Positions 10,927 to 22,964 of a stretch of DNA of 64,000 bases are shown here, piece after piece (the first letter of the stretch is position 1; each line of letters starts with the position of its first letter). The position numbers were made by a program, and so were the translations under genes. This stretch comes from Corinectria fuckeliana. Its lineage: Eukaryota; Ascomycota; Sordariomycetes; Hypocreales; Nectriaceae. The stretch lies in NCBI GenBank assembly GCA_019137255.1, contig WPDH01000060.1:1-64000 (forward strand). Reading direction: 5' to 3'. The notes under the pieces are model-generated. The model searched no databases. It was not told the origin of the DNA and was given only the letters and a program-made list of their open reading frames with translations.

Positions 10927-11365
10927 ATGAACACGATGCTCCGGTCCCTCACGCGCCTCGCGCGCCCCGTCCTCGCCAAGCCGCTCTCCCAATCCCCCAG
11001 GTAACGCTCGCCTGCCGTCTTCGGGCCGTTCGCATCGTCGCTAAACGCCCTGCAGGACCTTCACCACCCTCGTCCCGCTCCGCCCGTCCCTCGCTCCGCC
11101 GGCGGCCGCCATCCGTCGAACGGCCCTCCCCGCGAGCTTCACCCCTTCTGCCGGCGCCGCCGACGTCGTCCCCGCGTCGGCCATCTCGGCGCACCCGGCG
11201 CTGGGCGGCACGCAGATCCGATGCGGACCGCGAAACACGATGAACGGGCATACTCGGTTGATTCAGAAGCGCAGACACGGCTTCCTCTACCGCATGCGCA
11301 GCAGGACGGGCAGGAAGATCCTCATGCGGCGGAGGATCAAGGGCCGCAAGAACATCGCGGCTTGA
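10927..11365 (+). CDS. MRPL34: Mitochondrial ribosomal protein bL34m
   Basis: Two exons (10927-11000 and 11056-11365; intron 55 nt) encode 127 aa. The C-terminal 45 residues are the complete bL34 core: RNTMNGHTRLIQKRRHGFLY followed by RMRSRTGRKILMRRRIKGRK. This short basic protein lies at the base of the large mitoribosomal subunit. The N-terminal 80 residues are rich in Arg, Ser and Ala with few acidic residues (MNTMLRSLTRLARPVLAKPL), as expected for a mitochondrial targeting sequence. The junction AG|G preserves frame at Arg25. The ATG lies in GCCATGA context and is the first in frame. Bacterial L34 is about 46 aa, so the extra length is all presequence. Confidence 0.92.
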
Positions 11366-14300
11366 GGCTGGACAAGCTGGGACGACGGGGTAGCCTCTAC
11401 AAGGAGGAGGAACGGCGGTGGCAGGCAAAGGTCACTTGCTGTACGATGAACCAAGGTGGAGGATGGAGCTGAGGTTGAGGGATGCTTCAATCCGTCCCTA
11501 CTCTGGTGTGATTGAACTGTACAAATAAGACATCAACGAGACGATTCACAAGTCAATGAGAAACTCACAAAATGCACAGCGACAGCCATGCATCTTCGAA
11601 TTCCTTGTCATGGAACTGGGCAATGCCGGAAGACGCGGAGACCGGGACTTGTGATTGCGGGGGAGCCCCTGGCCCAGCAGGCTAAGAGTCGATATCGCGA
11701 CAGCTGCATCGGATCAGAAACTGCTTTCGGAAAGCTTTGAGAGGTTCCCCTCATCCATGTCAGCAACCCGAGCCCCGTTTCTCCGATCTGCGGCTGCGTG
11801 CGGGAGGGGCATGGAGTCCGTGATGGCTTTCAACACCACACCGCTTGACTCCCAAGTCTATGCAACAGAGACGGCATCGGCCACAGGTCGGGCCAAGGTC
11901 ATAGATAACTAACTCGGACGACTCACCGCAAGCAGGGTCGGGGGGCCGGATGGGGCGGAAGGGATAAGAGTTCTGAGGCAATCGTGCAGCCATGTCCTGC
12001 GGGGGAATCATGTATGAGGACGGGTCTCGACCGCTCTCACCGTTCTCAGAGTGGCAGATCTTTCATGACATCAATCCGGCGTGGTTCAAAACACAGCAAC
12101 AATGGCAATCACAGGCTTGAAGAATCAACAGTTATCTTTCTCTTGTCCCTCGGCATTCCCTAGTAAGCCGCCGCTCATGGCGCCTGCAGGTGCACACCAC
12201 GCAGATCATCAGGAACAGCGAGGCACATGCACGAAAAAGAGGGGGGTGGGTTAGATGGCACGCCAGAGCCGAACCGGAAGGACAAGGCCGTAGATGCATC
12301 TACATTCACATTCACATTACGCACGCGAGGTTCAGACTGCGCAAGATGGACGAGATAATCAAGGGGGGGGTTGAGACCTGCATGTTCGTCAGCGCCGGCC
12401 CGCCGCGGAGCTGAGACGTAGGAGGGCTATGGCGCCATGAGAGAATTGGAACTGGGGGGCTGAGTGGCGATCAGATCAGATCAGCCCCTTGGGGAGACAT
12501 TTTGTGACGATGGTGGTGAGCGAGTTGAGGCTGCAGGTCAGACCAAGACATACAGGAAAGACGGCTGTTCAGAGCGGGCCTGACATTTCGGGGTTGTACA
12601 ACATGGCAAAGGTGCCAGAGACGTGAGTTCTGACGGCATTCCAGATCTGCCTAGGTAAGCACATACTCAAGTAGATGGTTGGATGCGTTGTCGGTGCCGA
12701 CTTGCTCGACTCGACGGAAAGACTCTGTAAACACTAGCTGCTAGCTACCTACTAGCCAAGGAACAGAACCAAGTATTAGGCCCCCTTCCCCGCGAAGTGA
12801 TCCAACGCCTCCCCCCCCGCAAAACGCCACTCGCTTCGTTGCCCGAGTCTGGAAACGGGAGGCAGTCGTTCCGCCCAAGCCACCTCGGGCATGCGGCGAG
12901 GTTCGGGCTAGGCTGTGTGTGCTGCAAGCCCGCCCAGTCTTGGTGTTCCCCTTTCGGGCCCTTTTTAGGGCGAGCTGACCTCCCCATCTCCTCACGTGTG
13001 GAAAGGGCGGGAAACATGGGATATTTCGTTGCATTTGCTGCATCTGCATCTGCATCTGAACGGGCCTTTTGTTTTGTTTTGGTTGGCTGAGGAGTGAATG
13101 GTTGGATGAGGTTGGCGGGCTCTTCCCCCCCCCCGGCGGCAAGCCCGTCGTGACGATTGGACCCCGTCACATGCGCAATCTCAGTATCACGGCCTCGAAG
13201 CCTCACAGCCTCGTTCGTAAAGTGCACCCAGACGAATCGGCTGCCACCAGCCGTCACTTGGCTTTAGCAATGCAAGACACACTCTATTTTTTTTCTTTCT
13301 TTTTTTCTTTCCCGGCGGGCGGCTCTCATCGGAATGCCTGGCCACTTCTCCACAGCCCATCCATCACTCCGAACTCGCCCATGCCAGAGCTCCACCGACG
13401 TGACAAGACGAATGATCCTTCGTGGCCTGGGACTGGCCCAACAAGGCGCTGAAGTGATGTGATGTCAAGTACACACAGGCAGGACTCCATCTCAGTTGCC
13501 CGTTGCCATCCTTGCAAGAGAGACTAGTAGGGGATAGACAGACACAGAGAGACAGAGAGAGAGAGCCTCGTTGGAGTCCTTGCTCTCCCCAACAACCGCC
13601 GGCGTGTTATTCACACTTTCACCACTCAACTCACTCCTCGTACCATGCAAATCCCACCGCCCCAGAACCCCGTTCACGTAGACTGTCCGCCACTCCACTA
13701 CGACGGCAGATTATGCCTGTCTCTCCCCAGCGCCAGCCGTCTTGCCCCTTCTGGGAAGCTCATCCGGAGACACACCCCCTCCTTCGTCTAGTCTCCGGAA
13801 CCACGAAGCCCAACCATCCTCATCTCAAGAAGTTCCCAAAATCCCCCAACGGATGCGGGGTTACTAAGGATGGGAAATAAGGAAGACTACGTACACCACG
13901 GAAATTTTGCAATTCTCGTGCCTTTTTTCTTTCTATACCGCCCCTGCCTGCCCATCTCTGCCTAGACCCCCTTTTTTGCTTGGTCGGTTTACGCCGAACC
14001 CGGTCCTGCCTCGGAGCCGAAAAGCAGACTAAGCTGAGTCGACCATGCTTCCCCAATGTGGGACAGCAGACGGCGGCCATGGTGGAGGGTAGGTCGGTAT
14101 ACGGCTGAGGAGGACGAAGAGGCCGAGCAGGACGGCACAAGGAGATATATAAGCCTCCGCCCCGTCTCCGAGGCTAGCGGTTGTGATTTAGAGAGCCATC
14201 CTATCATTGCCTTTTGTTGCCTTTGGCCCTGGGAGTCTCTTGTTGTTGAGCTTGTGACTTTGACTTTGCCCTCCTGATATATATCTGAGATTCTGTCTTG

Positions 14301-14375
14301 GGTCAGCATTCGTCTCTCCGGTCAAGGGCCACTCCGCAACTCACCTGCAACTTGTCTAAGCTTTCATTAGCCAAC
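11366..14375. other. 3.0 kb intergenic region between MRPL34 and the lipase
   Basis: No frame here has family-like content. The left part should hold the MRPL34 3' UTR. On the minus strand between about 12260 and 11850 several good splice signals occur (see findings), but no convincing protein. 13540-13570 holds a GA-rich run (GACAGAGAGAGAGAG) and 13290-13315 a T-rich run. The last 250 bp contain the lipase promoter and leader. Confidence 0.6.
14145..14152 (+). promoter_or_regulatory. TATA box of the lipase gene
   Basis: ATATATAA lies about 224 bp before the lipase ATG in an otherwise GC-rich promoter. This implies a leader of roughly 190 nt. A strong TATA box fits a regulated secreted enzyme. 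Inference from motif and position only. Confidence 0.45.
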
Positions 14376-15513
14376 ATGCTTGTCCTGTCTCTGCTCTCCT
14401 CCGTTGGCCTTGCTGCCGCAGCCTCCATCGGGAACTATGCTCGCGCCCTCGACGATAGAGGTGAGCCTCTCCTCCAGCTACAAGATGAACGAGGAATCAC
14501 GGAACTAACCAGAGAATCGCAGCTGTTTCCGTGACTGCGCAGAACCTGGATAGCTTCAAGTTCTACATCCAACACTCCGCCGCTGCCTACTGCAACTTCG
14601 ATGCCGCGGCGGGCTCCAAGGTCACCTGCGGAGGAGCTTGCCCAGCCGTCGAAGGTGATGCTGCCAAGATTGTAGCATCTTTCGGGTACGTGGTCTCTAA
14701 CCTCACGCAAAAAGAAGAGAAAAGCAAAGTTGAAATGTGTACTGACGACAAGTTGCGGACAGTGGCAACGACACCGGCATCGCAGGCTACGTCTCCACCG
14801 ACGCAGCCCGCAAGGAGATCGTCATCTCCATCCGCGGCAGCAGCAACATCCGCAACTGGATCACCAACCTGGACTTTGGGCAAAAGTCGTGCTCGGCGCT
14901 GGTGTCGGGATGCGGCGTGCACTCGGGCTTCCAGGACGCCTGGGACGACATCGCATCCGCCGCCAAAGCCGCCGTCGTGGCCGCGCGCGCCGCGAACCCG
15001 TCCTACGCCGTCGTCGCCACCGGCCACTCGCTGGGCGGCGCCGTGGCGACCCTGGCCGCCGCGTACCTGCGCAAGGCGGGCATCCCCATGGACCTGTACA
15101 CGTTCGGGTCGCCGCGCGTGGGCGACGCCGACTTCGCCGACTTCGTCTCCGGCCAGGCCGGCGCCGAGTACCGCGTCACCCACGCCGCCGACCCCGTGCC
15201 GCGTCTGCCGCCCATTATCTTCGGCTACCGACACACGTCGCCCGAGTACTGGCTGTCTGGGTACGGCTCGACCACTACCGACTATTCGCTGTCCGAGATC
15301 AAGGTCTGCGAGGGCAACGCCAACATCGCCTGCAACGCCGGCACGCTGGGCCTCGACATCGTCGCCCACCTCACCTACTTCCAGGATGTCTCCGGCTGCT
15401 CCGGCGATGGCATCTCGTGGAGGCGCGAGGAGTTGTCGGATGCGGAGCTCGAGAAGAAGCTCAATGAGTACGCGGCCCTAGACGTGGAATATATCAACGC
15501 CCAGGCCAGCTAG
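14376..15513 (+). CDS. Secreted class 3 lipase (Rhizomucor/Thermomyces type)
   Basis: Three exons (14376-14460, 14523-14685, 14763-15513; introns 62 and 77 nt) encode 332 aa. Residues 1-17 (MLVLSLLSSVGLAAAAS) are a signal peptide, followed by a short propeptide. The catalytic triad is visible: Ser172 in the elbow GHSLGG, Asp226 in HAADPVPRLPP and His285 in VAHLTYF. Six or more Cys in the mature part allow disulphides, as in extracellular members. The oxyanion region reads ISIRGSSNIRNWITNLDF, so the lid follows a G-S-type pattern close to feruloyl-esterase and lipase relatives. It hydrolyses acylglycerols or related esters outside the cell; exact substrate is not predictable. It is convergent with RAD7, with 345 bp between stops. 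Confidence 0.93.
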
Positions 15514-15858
15514 TCGAGACCAAGAGGGTAGCAATTAGGAGTAAAGGTGTACGTTGATTGTCTTAGCGAGGTTAGTTTGAGTTGGATTGCATTTGGTCGG
15601 AATCGTCATGTCATCACTGCATGTTGGAGCATGGAAATCCTAAGCGTCAATGTACATCCATTGTCTCGAGAGAGCTAAAAGTCTACCTGAAATGATTCCC
15701 GTGCCGAGTAAGCCAAAATCTGTGATAGTTGCCGTGTCTGAAAACATGACATTAGCACTACCATGTCCTAACGGATTCGGAAAACAAGGAAAACAAAAAC
15801 CTAGACGCCAATACTCCGCTGAGACATGGCTTCAGAGACCAAAACTCGTGCAATACTC
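15514..15858. other. Shared 3' region of lipase and RAD7
   Basis: 345 bp separate the two convergent stop codons. It is AT-richer than the flanking exons, as expected for two 3' UTRs. No gene or clear terminator structure is seen. Confidence 0.6.
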
Positions 15859-17948
15859 TCAATCATGTATCCCCTCCATGATCATGCCTTGTGCGTTGGG
15901 AACTCCGACCAGGATAACTCCACGAGGCACCCGGACTTCCTTGACCTTCATGCAACCAAACACATTTACCTCCCGAATATGAGGACATGCCCGGAAGATG
16001 CTCCCCAGGATGAAGTCTGTCACCTCCTCGCAGAAAGAAATCTCCAGCTCTCGTAGTTCTGGATAGTTTGCTTTGTCGCTAAACACTTCCTCAAAGGCGT
16101 CTCGAGAGATGTGGCGACAGGCATGTATGTTGAGACGCCGCAGCTTGAGTCCTGAATGGGCCATCAAAGCCTTGAATCCCTCACTGCATAGTCCGATGTT
16201 GTCGGGATTGTTGCGTGGCCGCGTCGAGTCGACCTGCCGACATTTTTGAACATCGATGGTGTGCAATGGCGGGTTAGCCCACCCAGTGAATAGAGCAGCG
16301 AATCCCTCGTCGGTCATGCGTTCGCTGTCGGTGATGCGAAGTTTGGAGAGGGAGCGGCAGTGCTCATTAATTGCCTGCAGAAGTCTATCGTCGACAAAAG
16401 GGACAATTTTGAGTGAAAGGGTCTGGAGTTTCTTGCCGATTTGCGAGACCGTGTGAGTGTAGGCGGCCGTGGACGTCGGGGTCTGCAACTGAAGCCCGAG
16501 ATGTTCAAGGCCTGATAGGTCTGCAATGGACTTGACGCCCTGGTCAGAGACTTGCTGGTTGTTTTCTATCTTCAATCGCGTCAAGTTTGGACAATGCTCT
16601 CTAAGCACTGTTATGCTCTCGTCGCCGAAGTGCTTATCAGTGTAGTAAACCTGAAGACCCTTCAGAGCTTGGCCCTTGGTCGCGAAAAATTCATGCCACT
16701 TTGCTTCGCTCAGAAGGTTGGCGCCGTGAAGATAAAATGACTCCAAGGAAATGTCGCGGGTCAGGAGGTAATCCATTACCTCATCCTTGAATTGAATTCC
16801 ACAACGAATCTTGAGCCGGCGAAGGGATGGACACACTTGAAAGATGCCTGTGAAGTCTTGCTCGCCAAGGTTGGCGCCGTCATAGATGTGCAGAGTCTCA
16901 GTTGTGGGCTGCACGAACAGCGGGAGCGTTTCTGGCCTCAATAGACGGCGCTTGGAGAACATTCGTGCAATCTTGTCAATCAAGTGATCTGGAAGATCTC
17001 CCAGACTGTCTGCTAGCTCGACGTTCTTGGCCAAGGTCTGAACGCAGAGCGTGACCAAGCTCTTCGTGCCAACGTCGCCATCGAGGATCCTGCTTTGGAT
17101 AGCTCGTCGTCGGCCAATACCGCCTGCGGCAGCCTGCTTCCGGGGCTTCTTCTTCGGCGCCCCTTGTTGCTGTTCTTTGGCTGCTTTTCGTCCACAAGGA
17201 GCGCACAGCAAACCGCCATCGGGACCGGCCACCGAGTATGGAGTAACGGTGAAACGCTTATCGCAAATGGCACAGTTCTCCATTTGGCCAGGCATCGGGG
17301 CACTTCTTTGATCAAAAATGGCACGAGCTATGTCATCTTCGTCGTCGGAATCCAGAGCATGCTTCTTGCGCCTCTTGAAAGCCTTGCTCTCCTTGATCTT
17401 CTCAATAGCCTTTTCTTCGTCCTTTTGCTTTTTCGACTTCTGATCATCGGTTCCGCGGCGATTCAGCCGCCGCTCTGAGGTAGCCGACCCGACCGGAGTC
17501 ACCGCAGAGGCTTGAGCAACATCGTCGCTGTCCTGCCCTGCGGCAGCGGCTTGACGGCGACGTAAGTCGGCATCCTCTCTAATCTGTGCTGCAGAGATGT
17601 TGTGCGACTAACTGGAATTAGTATCCTCATCAACGAGGTCGGAAATGGTCGTACTCACGGCGAGGAAGTCCGTCAAAGCGGATTGTCTACGTTGGCATCA
17701 TTAGCAGGTGCATAACCCCAATACGGATGCCATGGAGTGTACATACGGCCCGAAGACGGCGCGAGTTGGTCTCGCAGGTAGGTTGGCGTTCTGGACGGTG
17801 CCCGGGGCGGCGTTCTGGGTGCCGTTCTGGTTGCCGTTCTGCCCGCCGCTCTGGGCCTGGTTCTGGCTCTGACGGCTACGGCGTGCCCTGTAAAAGCAGT
17901 CAGCTATTGTAGCAACCTTGTCGACGGAGAGAGAGGAGAAACTAACAT
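15859..17948 (-). CDS. RAD7: RAD7-like nucleotide excision repair LRR protein
   Basis: Four exons on the minus strand (17948-17947, 17887-17747, 17686-17659, 17607-15859; introns 59, 60 and 51 nt) encode 639 aa. Exon 1 supplies only AT of the start codon and exon 2 the G. Unspliced, the ATG runs into a TAG after 14 codons, and exon 2 has no other Met. The N-terminus is Gln/Asn-rich, then ALTDFL and ASHNISAAQI, typical of fungal RAD7. A CxxC-CxxC pair (Cys169/172 and 192/195) follows a Lys-rich acidic stretch. Residues about 230-620 are leucine-rich repeats of the Cys-containing type. With Rad16 this protein forms the complex that recognises damage in untranscribed DNA. RAD16 is its divergent neighbour. 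Confidence 0.9.
17888..17948 (-). other. Intron splitting the RAD7 start codon
   Basis: The donor GTTAGT begins at 17946 and the acceptor TTTTACAG ends at 17888. The exon before it ends in CGACCAT and the exon after starts GGCACGCC, so splicing joins AT and G into ATG followed by GCA CGC CGT. The 59 nt intron is not a multiple of three. The unspliced ATG therefore gives a 14-codon dead-end peptide. Confidence 0.75.
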
Positions 17949-18823
17949 GGTCGATCTTCGCAGGTAGCGTGGCGATGGAAAGAGAATATCACGGCGGGCT
18001 CTTCTCAGCAGCTCAAAGGATCAACATTCAGAAGTTTTGGTGGAGGGAAGGCCTCCCGATTTGTAGCTGGCGCAAACAGGAGGCAGGTGGCGTCCTCCTT
18101 TCATTCCCACCACTTTTTTAGCGGGGGATCACAGGCGGGAGAGCGCCAGCGCGGTGTTAACACGGTGTCAGGTGACCAAAGTATAATTTGATAGGCATCC
18201 CTAGGTCCAATGCACACTGTACGGGAGCTTGCAGTCTAGTGCAGCATCATACCGTGGTGGGTGCAGATGCACAGTGCAGGATCGAAAGTGAACAGCCACT
18301 TAAGTCTTGGAAACTCCCACGTGACTTCGCGTAGAGGGGCAACGCGGCCGTCGCCCTTTGTAATCCGGCACTGTGAAGCTGTGAATGGGCGATCTAGATG
18401 GCAACCTCCAGAAAAGGAGCCAGTGGCAACTTTTCTTTCATCTTCACCTCACCCTTGTGCCAGTCCCATTCACCGGCAACGGAGGCCCCGTCACCCTTTG
18501 AAGGTGAAATATCTTCCTTCTTTGTTTTTTGCCCGTTCAGTTGTTCGTCCGCAACCGCATCATCCGCCGTCTTTGTCCGGCCTCAGCTCAGCTCGGGGCA
18601 GTGCAGCAGTGTGAACAGGGGTTCTGCCTGATCTCGGAACTTTCCTTTTCCCTATCCACCAAAAACTACTGCCTCGAACAAGGAATACGTCAATTCCTCT
18701 TATTTCCTTCCTTTCCTTCCTTTCCTTCCTTTCCTATCCGTCGTCGCAAACCGTCGCCTGGGCCTTATCACAGTTCAGCACACAACTGATCGTTGACGCT
18801 CTTTGGCCAACTAAACCGTCGTC
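17949..18823. promoter_or_regulatory. Bidirectional promoter region RAD7/RAD16
   Basis: 875 bp separate the two divergent start codons. The RAD16 side is pyrimidine-rich and carries a TTCC/TTCCT microsatellite at about 18703-18736 within the presumed leader. No TATA box is evident on either side. Both genes must share at least part of this region for transcriptional control. Confidence 0.65.
18703..18736. repeat. Pyrimidine microsatellite in RAD16 leader
   Basis: A run of four near-perfect CCTTCCTTT-type units lies about 90 bp upstream of the RAD16 ATG, probably in the 5' UTR. Polypyrimidine tracts of this kind are common near fungal transcription starts. Confidence 0.7.
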
Positions 18824-21800
18824 ATGCCTCGTGGTCGCAATCCTGCAAAAGGCATATCTGCCCCGCCCTCTGCCGCGAATGGTGAGTTGCAGTCGCTGCC
18901 AAGCTCTTATCTTCATTTTTTAATATGCGATATCCCAGATTCTCGTGATGTCTCATCTACTGGCAATGGCCGCTTGACCCGATCAGCTTCAGCCAAGAAT
19001 ATCCCTGGCCTCTCTGTTCCTGCCGTCAACGAGCCTGTCAAATCCACAGAAAGCCCTGCCCCGGCCAAGCGGGCAAGAGGCCGTCCTAGAAAGTCACTGC
19101 CGGCTTCAGATGACCCTGAACTGTCCGCCACTGCACTTGCCGGAAGAGGTGGAGGAAGACCAAGCAACGCCTCTGTACTTGGCAGTGAGTCTGTTTCTTC
19201 AATGCCAACTCCAATCGAGGGCACTTCAGAAAGCGAGTATTCAACACCGGGAACCAGCAAAGTTCCAACGCCTGCCCCTACCGACCTGAATAAATCCTCT
19301 TCGTTTTTGGAGGTACATCTTCCTGGTCCGTCCCGCCAGAAGGGCCCAGATCGAGAACGGAGACTTCGAAACAGCATGTATTCGATGAAGGCCGCCCCAA
19401 TGAGCAAGACAACCGAAATCGACGACACAGATGATGAGGATGAAGAATTTTCGGACACATCCCCAGATGCAATGGCGGCTCGTCGACTCCAAAAAGAGGA
19501 ATTCACCAAAGCGACGAAAGGTATCTCCGCAAGGCTGCCTGCGATCCGCAAAAGCACACGAGCATCACTCCCTGTCCTGTCTCCAGCTCTTGCCAAGACC
19601 CCGACCGCTAAGCGACGCAGAGCCGCAACTCTCTCCAGTACCAAGCTTAGTCGCCCGTCAAAGAAGCTCAGGGTTATCGCCGACTCTGACGACTCCGATA
19701 TTGATATGGATGCAGAAATAGCTGCTGCAGTCGGATTCGAAGATGATCCAAATGCCTTGGGCTCCCAGTCGGATTCGTCCGTCTTAAGTTTGATTGAGGA
19801 TAGCGAAGATGACATTACCGAATACACTTCGAGCGAAGATGAGGAGAAACCACTGAGACAAAGCCGCGGAAAAGCTGTGGTGAAGCGATCATCGAAGGTT
19901 GTCTTGCCAGCACCACGAACGGCAAAGGCGAGAAACCGACTGGCCGTGTCGGCACCCTCTACAGCAACCGACTCCGATCTCTCTGATTTATCACCCGATG
20001 TCCTCGTCAGCGGATCCTCGGAGATTTCTTCCGTGGCAAATGGTCTCAGCTCCACCGACAATAGTGATGGCGGCAACGATCGAGATTTGGCAGCAATGCA
20101 GAGAATTGCTCTTGAGCGACGGGCTTACAGGAGGCCAGAGAATAACAGACGTGGGAAGAAGGAGCGGGAGCGCCTCGAAGCCAACCACCCCGAGATCAAA
20201 ACCATGTGGCGGGACCTGGAAAACATGCCTATCCTCAAGGCTGGCAGAGCACCCCAACCCCAGACAATCTCTCGGCAACTCAAACCCTTCCAGCTCGAAG
20301 GAGTCGCGTGGATGGTGGCCATGGAGAAGACAAAGTGGAAGGGTGGCCTTTTAGGTGATGAGATGGGTTTGGGTAAAACTATTCAAGCTGTATCGCTCAT
20401 CATGTCGGACTACCCCGCCAAGCAACCGTCCCTCGTCCTTGTGCCTCCTGTTGCCTTGATGCAGTGGCAACAAGAAATCAAGTCGTACACGGACGGTACA
20501 CTGAAAACGTTTGTTTACCACGGCACAAATCAAAAGGCCAAGAGCATGACTGCCAAGGAGCTCAAGAAGTACGACATCATCATGATGTCGTACAACAGCC
20601 TTGAGTCCATGTACCGCAAGCAGGAAAAGGGTTTCAAGCGCAAGGACGGCATATACAAGGAGAAGAGTGTCATCCATTCGATCCCCTTTCATCGAGCTAT
20701 CCTGGATGAGGCGCACTGCATCAAAACAAGAACCACAATGACTGCGAAAGCATGCTTCGCCCTCAAGACCAAGTTTCGTTGGTGTTTGACGGGAACGCCC
20801 CTGCAGAATCGAATTGGAGAATTCTTTTCCTTGATTCGGTTCCTGAACATTCGTCCATTTGCGTCTTATCTTTGCAAGCAATGCCCTTGTTCCACTCTTG
20901 AATGGACAATGAACGAAGACAATCGTTGCAGCCACTGCAACCATGCTGGCATGCAACACGTGTCTGTCTTCAACCAGGAGCTCCTCAACCCTATCCAGAA
21001 GTTTGGCAATCTTGGTCCGGGGCGGGAGGCCTTTAGGAAGCTTCGATTGATGACCGATCGCATCATGTTGCGTCGCCTCAAAAAGGATCACACCAACGCC
21101 ATGGAACTCCCCGTCAAGGAAATCTACGTCGATCGCCAGTTCTTTGGAGAAGAAGAGAACGATTTTGCAAACAGCATCATGACAAATGGCCAGCGCAAGT
21201 TCGACACCTATGTCGCCCAGGGTGTGCTTCTTAACAACTACGCCAACATCTTTGGTCTGATCATGCAGATGCGACAAGTTGCTGACCACCCTGATCTCAT
21301 CCTGAAGAGGAACGCCGACGGTGGCCAGAACGTTCTAGTGTGCTGCATATGCGACGAGCCTGCTGAGGACACGGTGCGCAGCCGATGCAAGCACGACTTT
21401 TGCAGAGCCTGTGTCGGAGGCTATGTCCGGTCCACAGCTGAACCCGATTGCCCGCGATGCCATATTCCTCTATCGATCGATCTCGAGCAGCCCGAGATTG
21501 AACAGGATGAAGCCCTGGTGAAGAAGAACTCAATCATCAACCGAATCAAGATGGAAAATTGGACCTCCTCGTCCAAGATTGAGTTGCTTGTGCACGAGCT
21601 TCACAAGCTGCGCTCCGACAACGCATCTCACAAGTCCATCATTTTCTCGCAGTTCACAACAATGCTGCAGCTGATTGAGTGGCGACTCCGCAGAGCTGGC
21701 ATCACAACAGTCATGCTTGACGGAAGCATGACGCCTGCTCAGCGCCAGGCCTCGATTGAGCACTTCATGACTAATGTCAACGTGGAATGTTTCTTAGTGT

Positions 21801-22148
21801 CGCTCAAGGCTGGTGGCGTGGCGCTCAACCTCACGGAAGCATCGCGAGTCTTCATTGTTGATCCGTAAGTCCCTTTCCTGGTTGAGAATATCGTACAGCC
21901 ATGGCTAACTTGGTTGTAGATGGTGGAACCCAGCGGCGGAGTGGCAATCTGCTGATCGATGCCACCGCATCGGGCAGACTCGACCCTGTACCATTACGCG
22001 ACTCTGCATCGAAGACTCCGTTGAGAGCCGCATGGTTTTGATCCAGGAAAAGAAGACGAACATGATCCACTCGACTGTTAACGGAGACGACAAGGCGATG
22101 GATTCACTCACTCCTGAAGACATGCAGTTCCTATTCCGTGGTTCCTAA
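18824..22148 (+). CDS. RAD16: RAD16 SNF2-family ATPase with RING finger
   Basis: Three exons (18824-18881, 18939-21864, 21920-22148; introns 57 and 55 nt) encode 1070 aa. The first 430 residues are disordered, rich in Ser and acidic patches with basic SRPSKKLR-like segments. The SNF2 core starts near residue 470: Walker A GDEMGLGKT with Lys499, and DEAH at 609-612. A C3HC4 RING (Cys821 to Cys860) is inserted between the two helicase lobes, which is the diagnostic RAD16/RAD5 layout. The C-terminal lobe ends in DPWWNPAAEWQSADRCHRIG and a short tail. Rad16 uses ATP to move on DNA and, with Rad7, finds lesions in silent chromatin; the RING suggests ubiquitin ligase activity. Intron 1 is 57 nt and stop-free, so its retention would add 19 residues without breaking the frame. 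Confidence 0.95.
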
Positions 22149-22964
22149 GTCACTTGGGGGCATAGTCTTCGTTTCACCTTTTTTGTTTCGCGTTCAGTGC
22201 TTTCTATTTGACATGATGAGGTGTTATCCTCATCAGATAGGTGTTCTTAAGGTTCCGAGCCATCTTTTCAGCCACCCGTTTGGGTGTCGTGTACGCGGTA
22301 CATGGCTAAGCAATGGGCGCATATGGCATTTTGGCCAGGGACAAATGAGACATGAGTTAGGGGCAGGGGGCGCTTAGGGGTTAGTGAAAACTTGGCTGAA
22401 GGAAACAGGCTCTTTGCCGAGCTCGGTAAACTTGTTTACCTTGTTGTATGTATGTGTCAATAATCGGGAAGGGCCTGGTATAAACTTGAGAAAAACAGTG
22501 ACTGTAACTTGATATCTGCAGCATTGTTCCTGCGTCTAGTATCAGTGTAAAGCAAGGCCACTCTTAGGGTCGATGAGGTGAACGATCTATTTCGGATGCT
22601 CTCGGTAAACGTCTTGTCACAGCAGGGCATTTCATGCGCCAGCATAAAGTGTTCGTAAGCGGTAGCCAAATTGGTCTAAGCCGAACGATTCTTATTCTAT
22701 GTATATTTACATTATCTTGTAGTGTCTTTTCAAATCGTATGAATATGCGAACTATGCTTCAGCGTCTCCCAAACCCAGGGTTAGAGGAGCGAGACTTCAA
22801 AAAGCCTTTACAAATCTCTCCCGCAGAGGGAAAGCAGTGAACGAAGGGAACATTATCAAAGGGTGGCTCAAGGTCTTTTCCACGAAAAAAAGCAGTGCCA
22901 CGCCGATTGAGGGTACGATTGACCGATGTCTTGGAGCGACAGGTTGACAACATAGTCGACACAC
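22149..22964. other. Shared 3' region of RAD16 and ODC
   Basis: 816 bp between two convergent stop codons. Composition is AT-richer than the exons and I see no ORF with protein character. Likely two 3' UTRs plus spacer. Confidence 0.6.

Noticed and set aside
14531..15481. 316-codon plus-strand ORF across the lipase
   Set aside because: It follows the lipase frame only in exon 2, then reads through intron 2 and becomes an Arg/Ser/Pro-rich shadow of exon 3.
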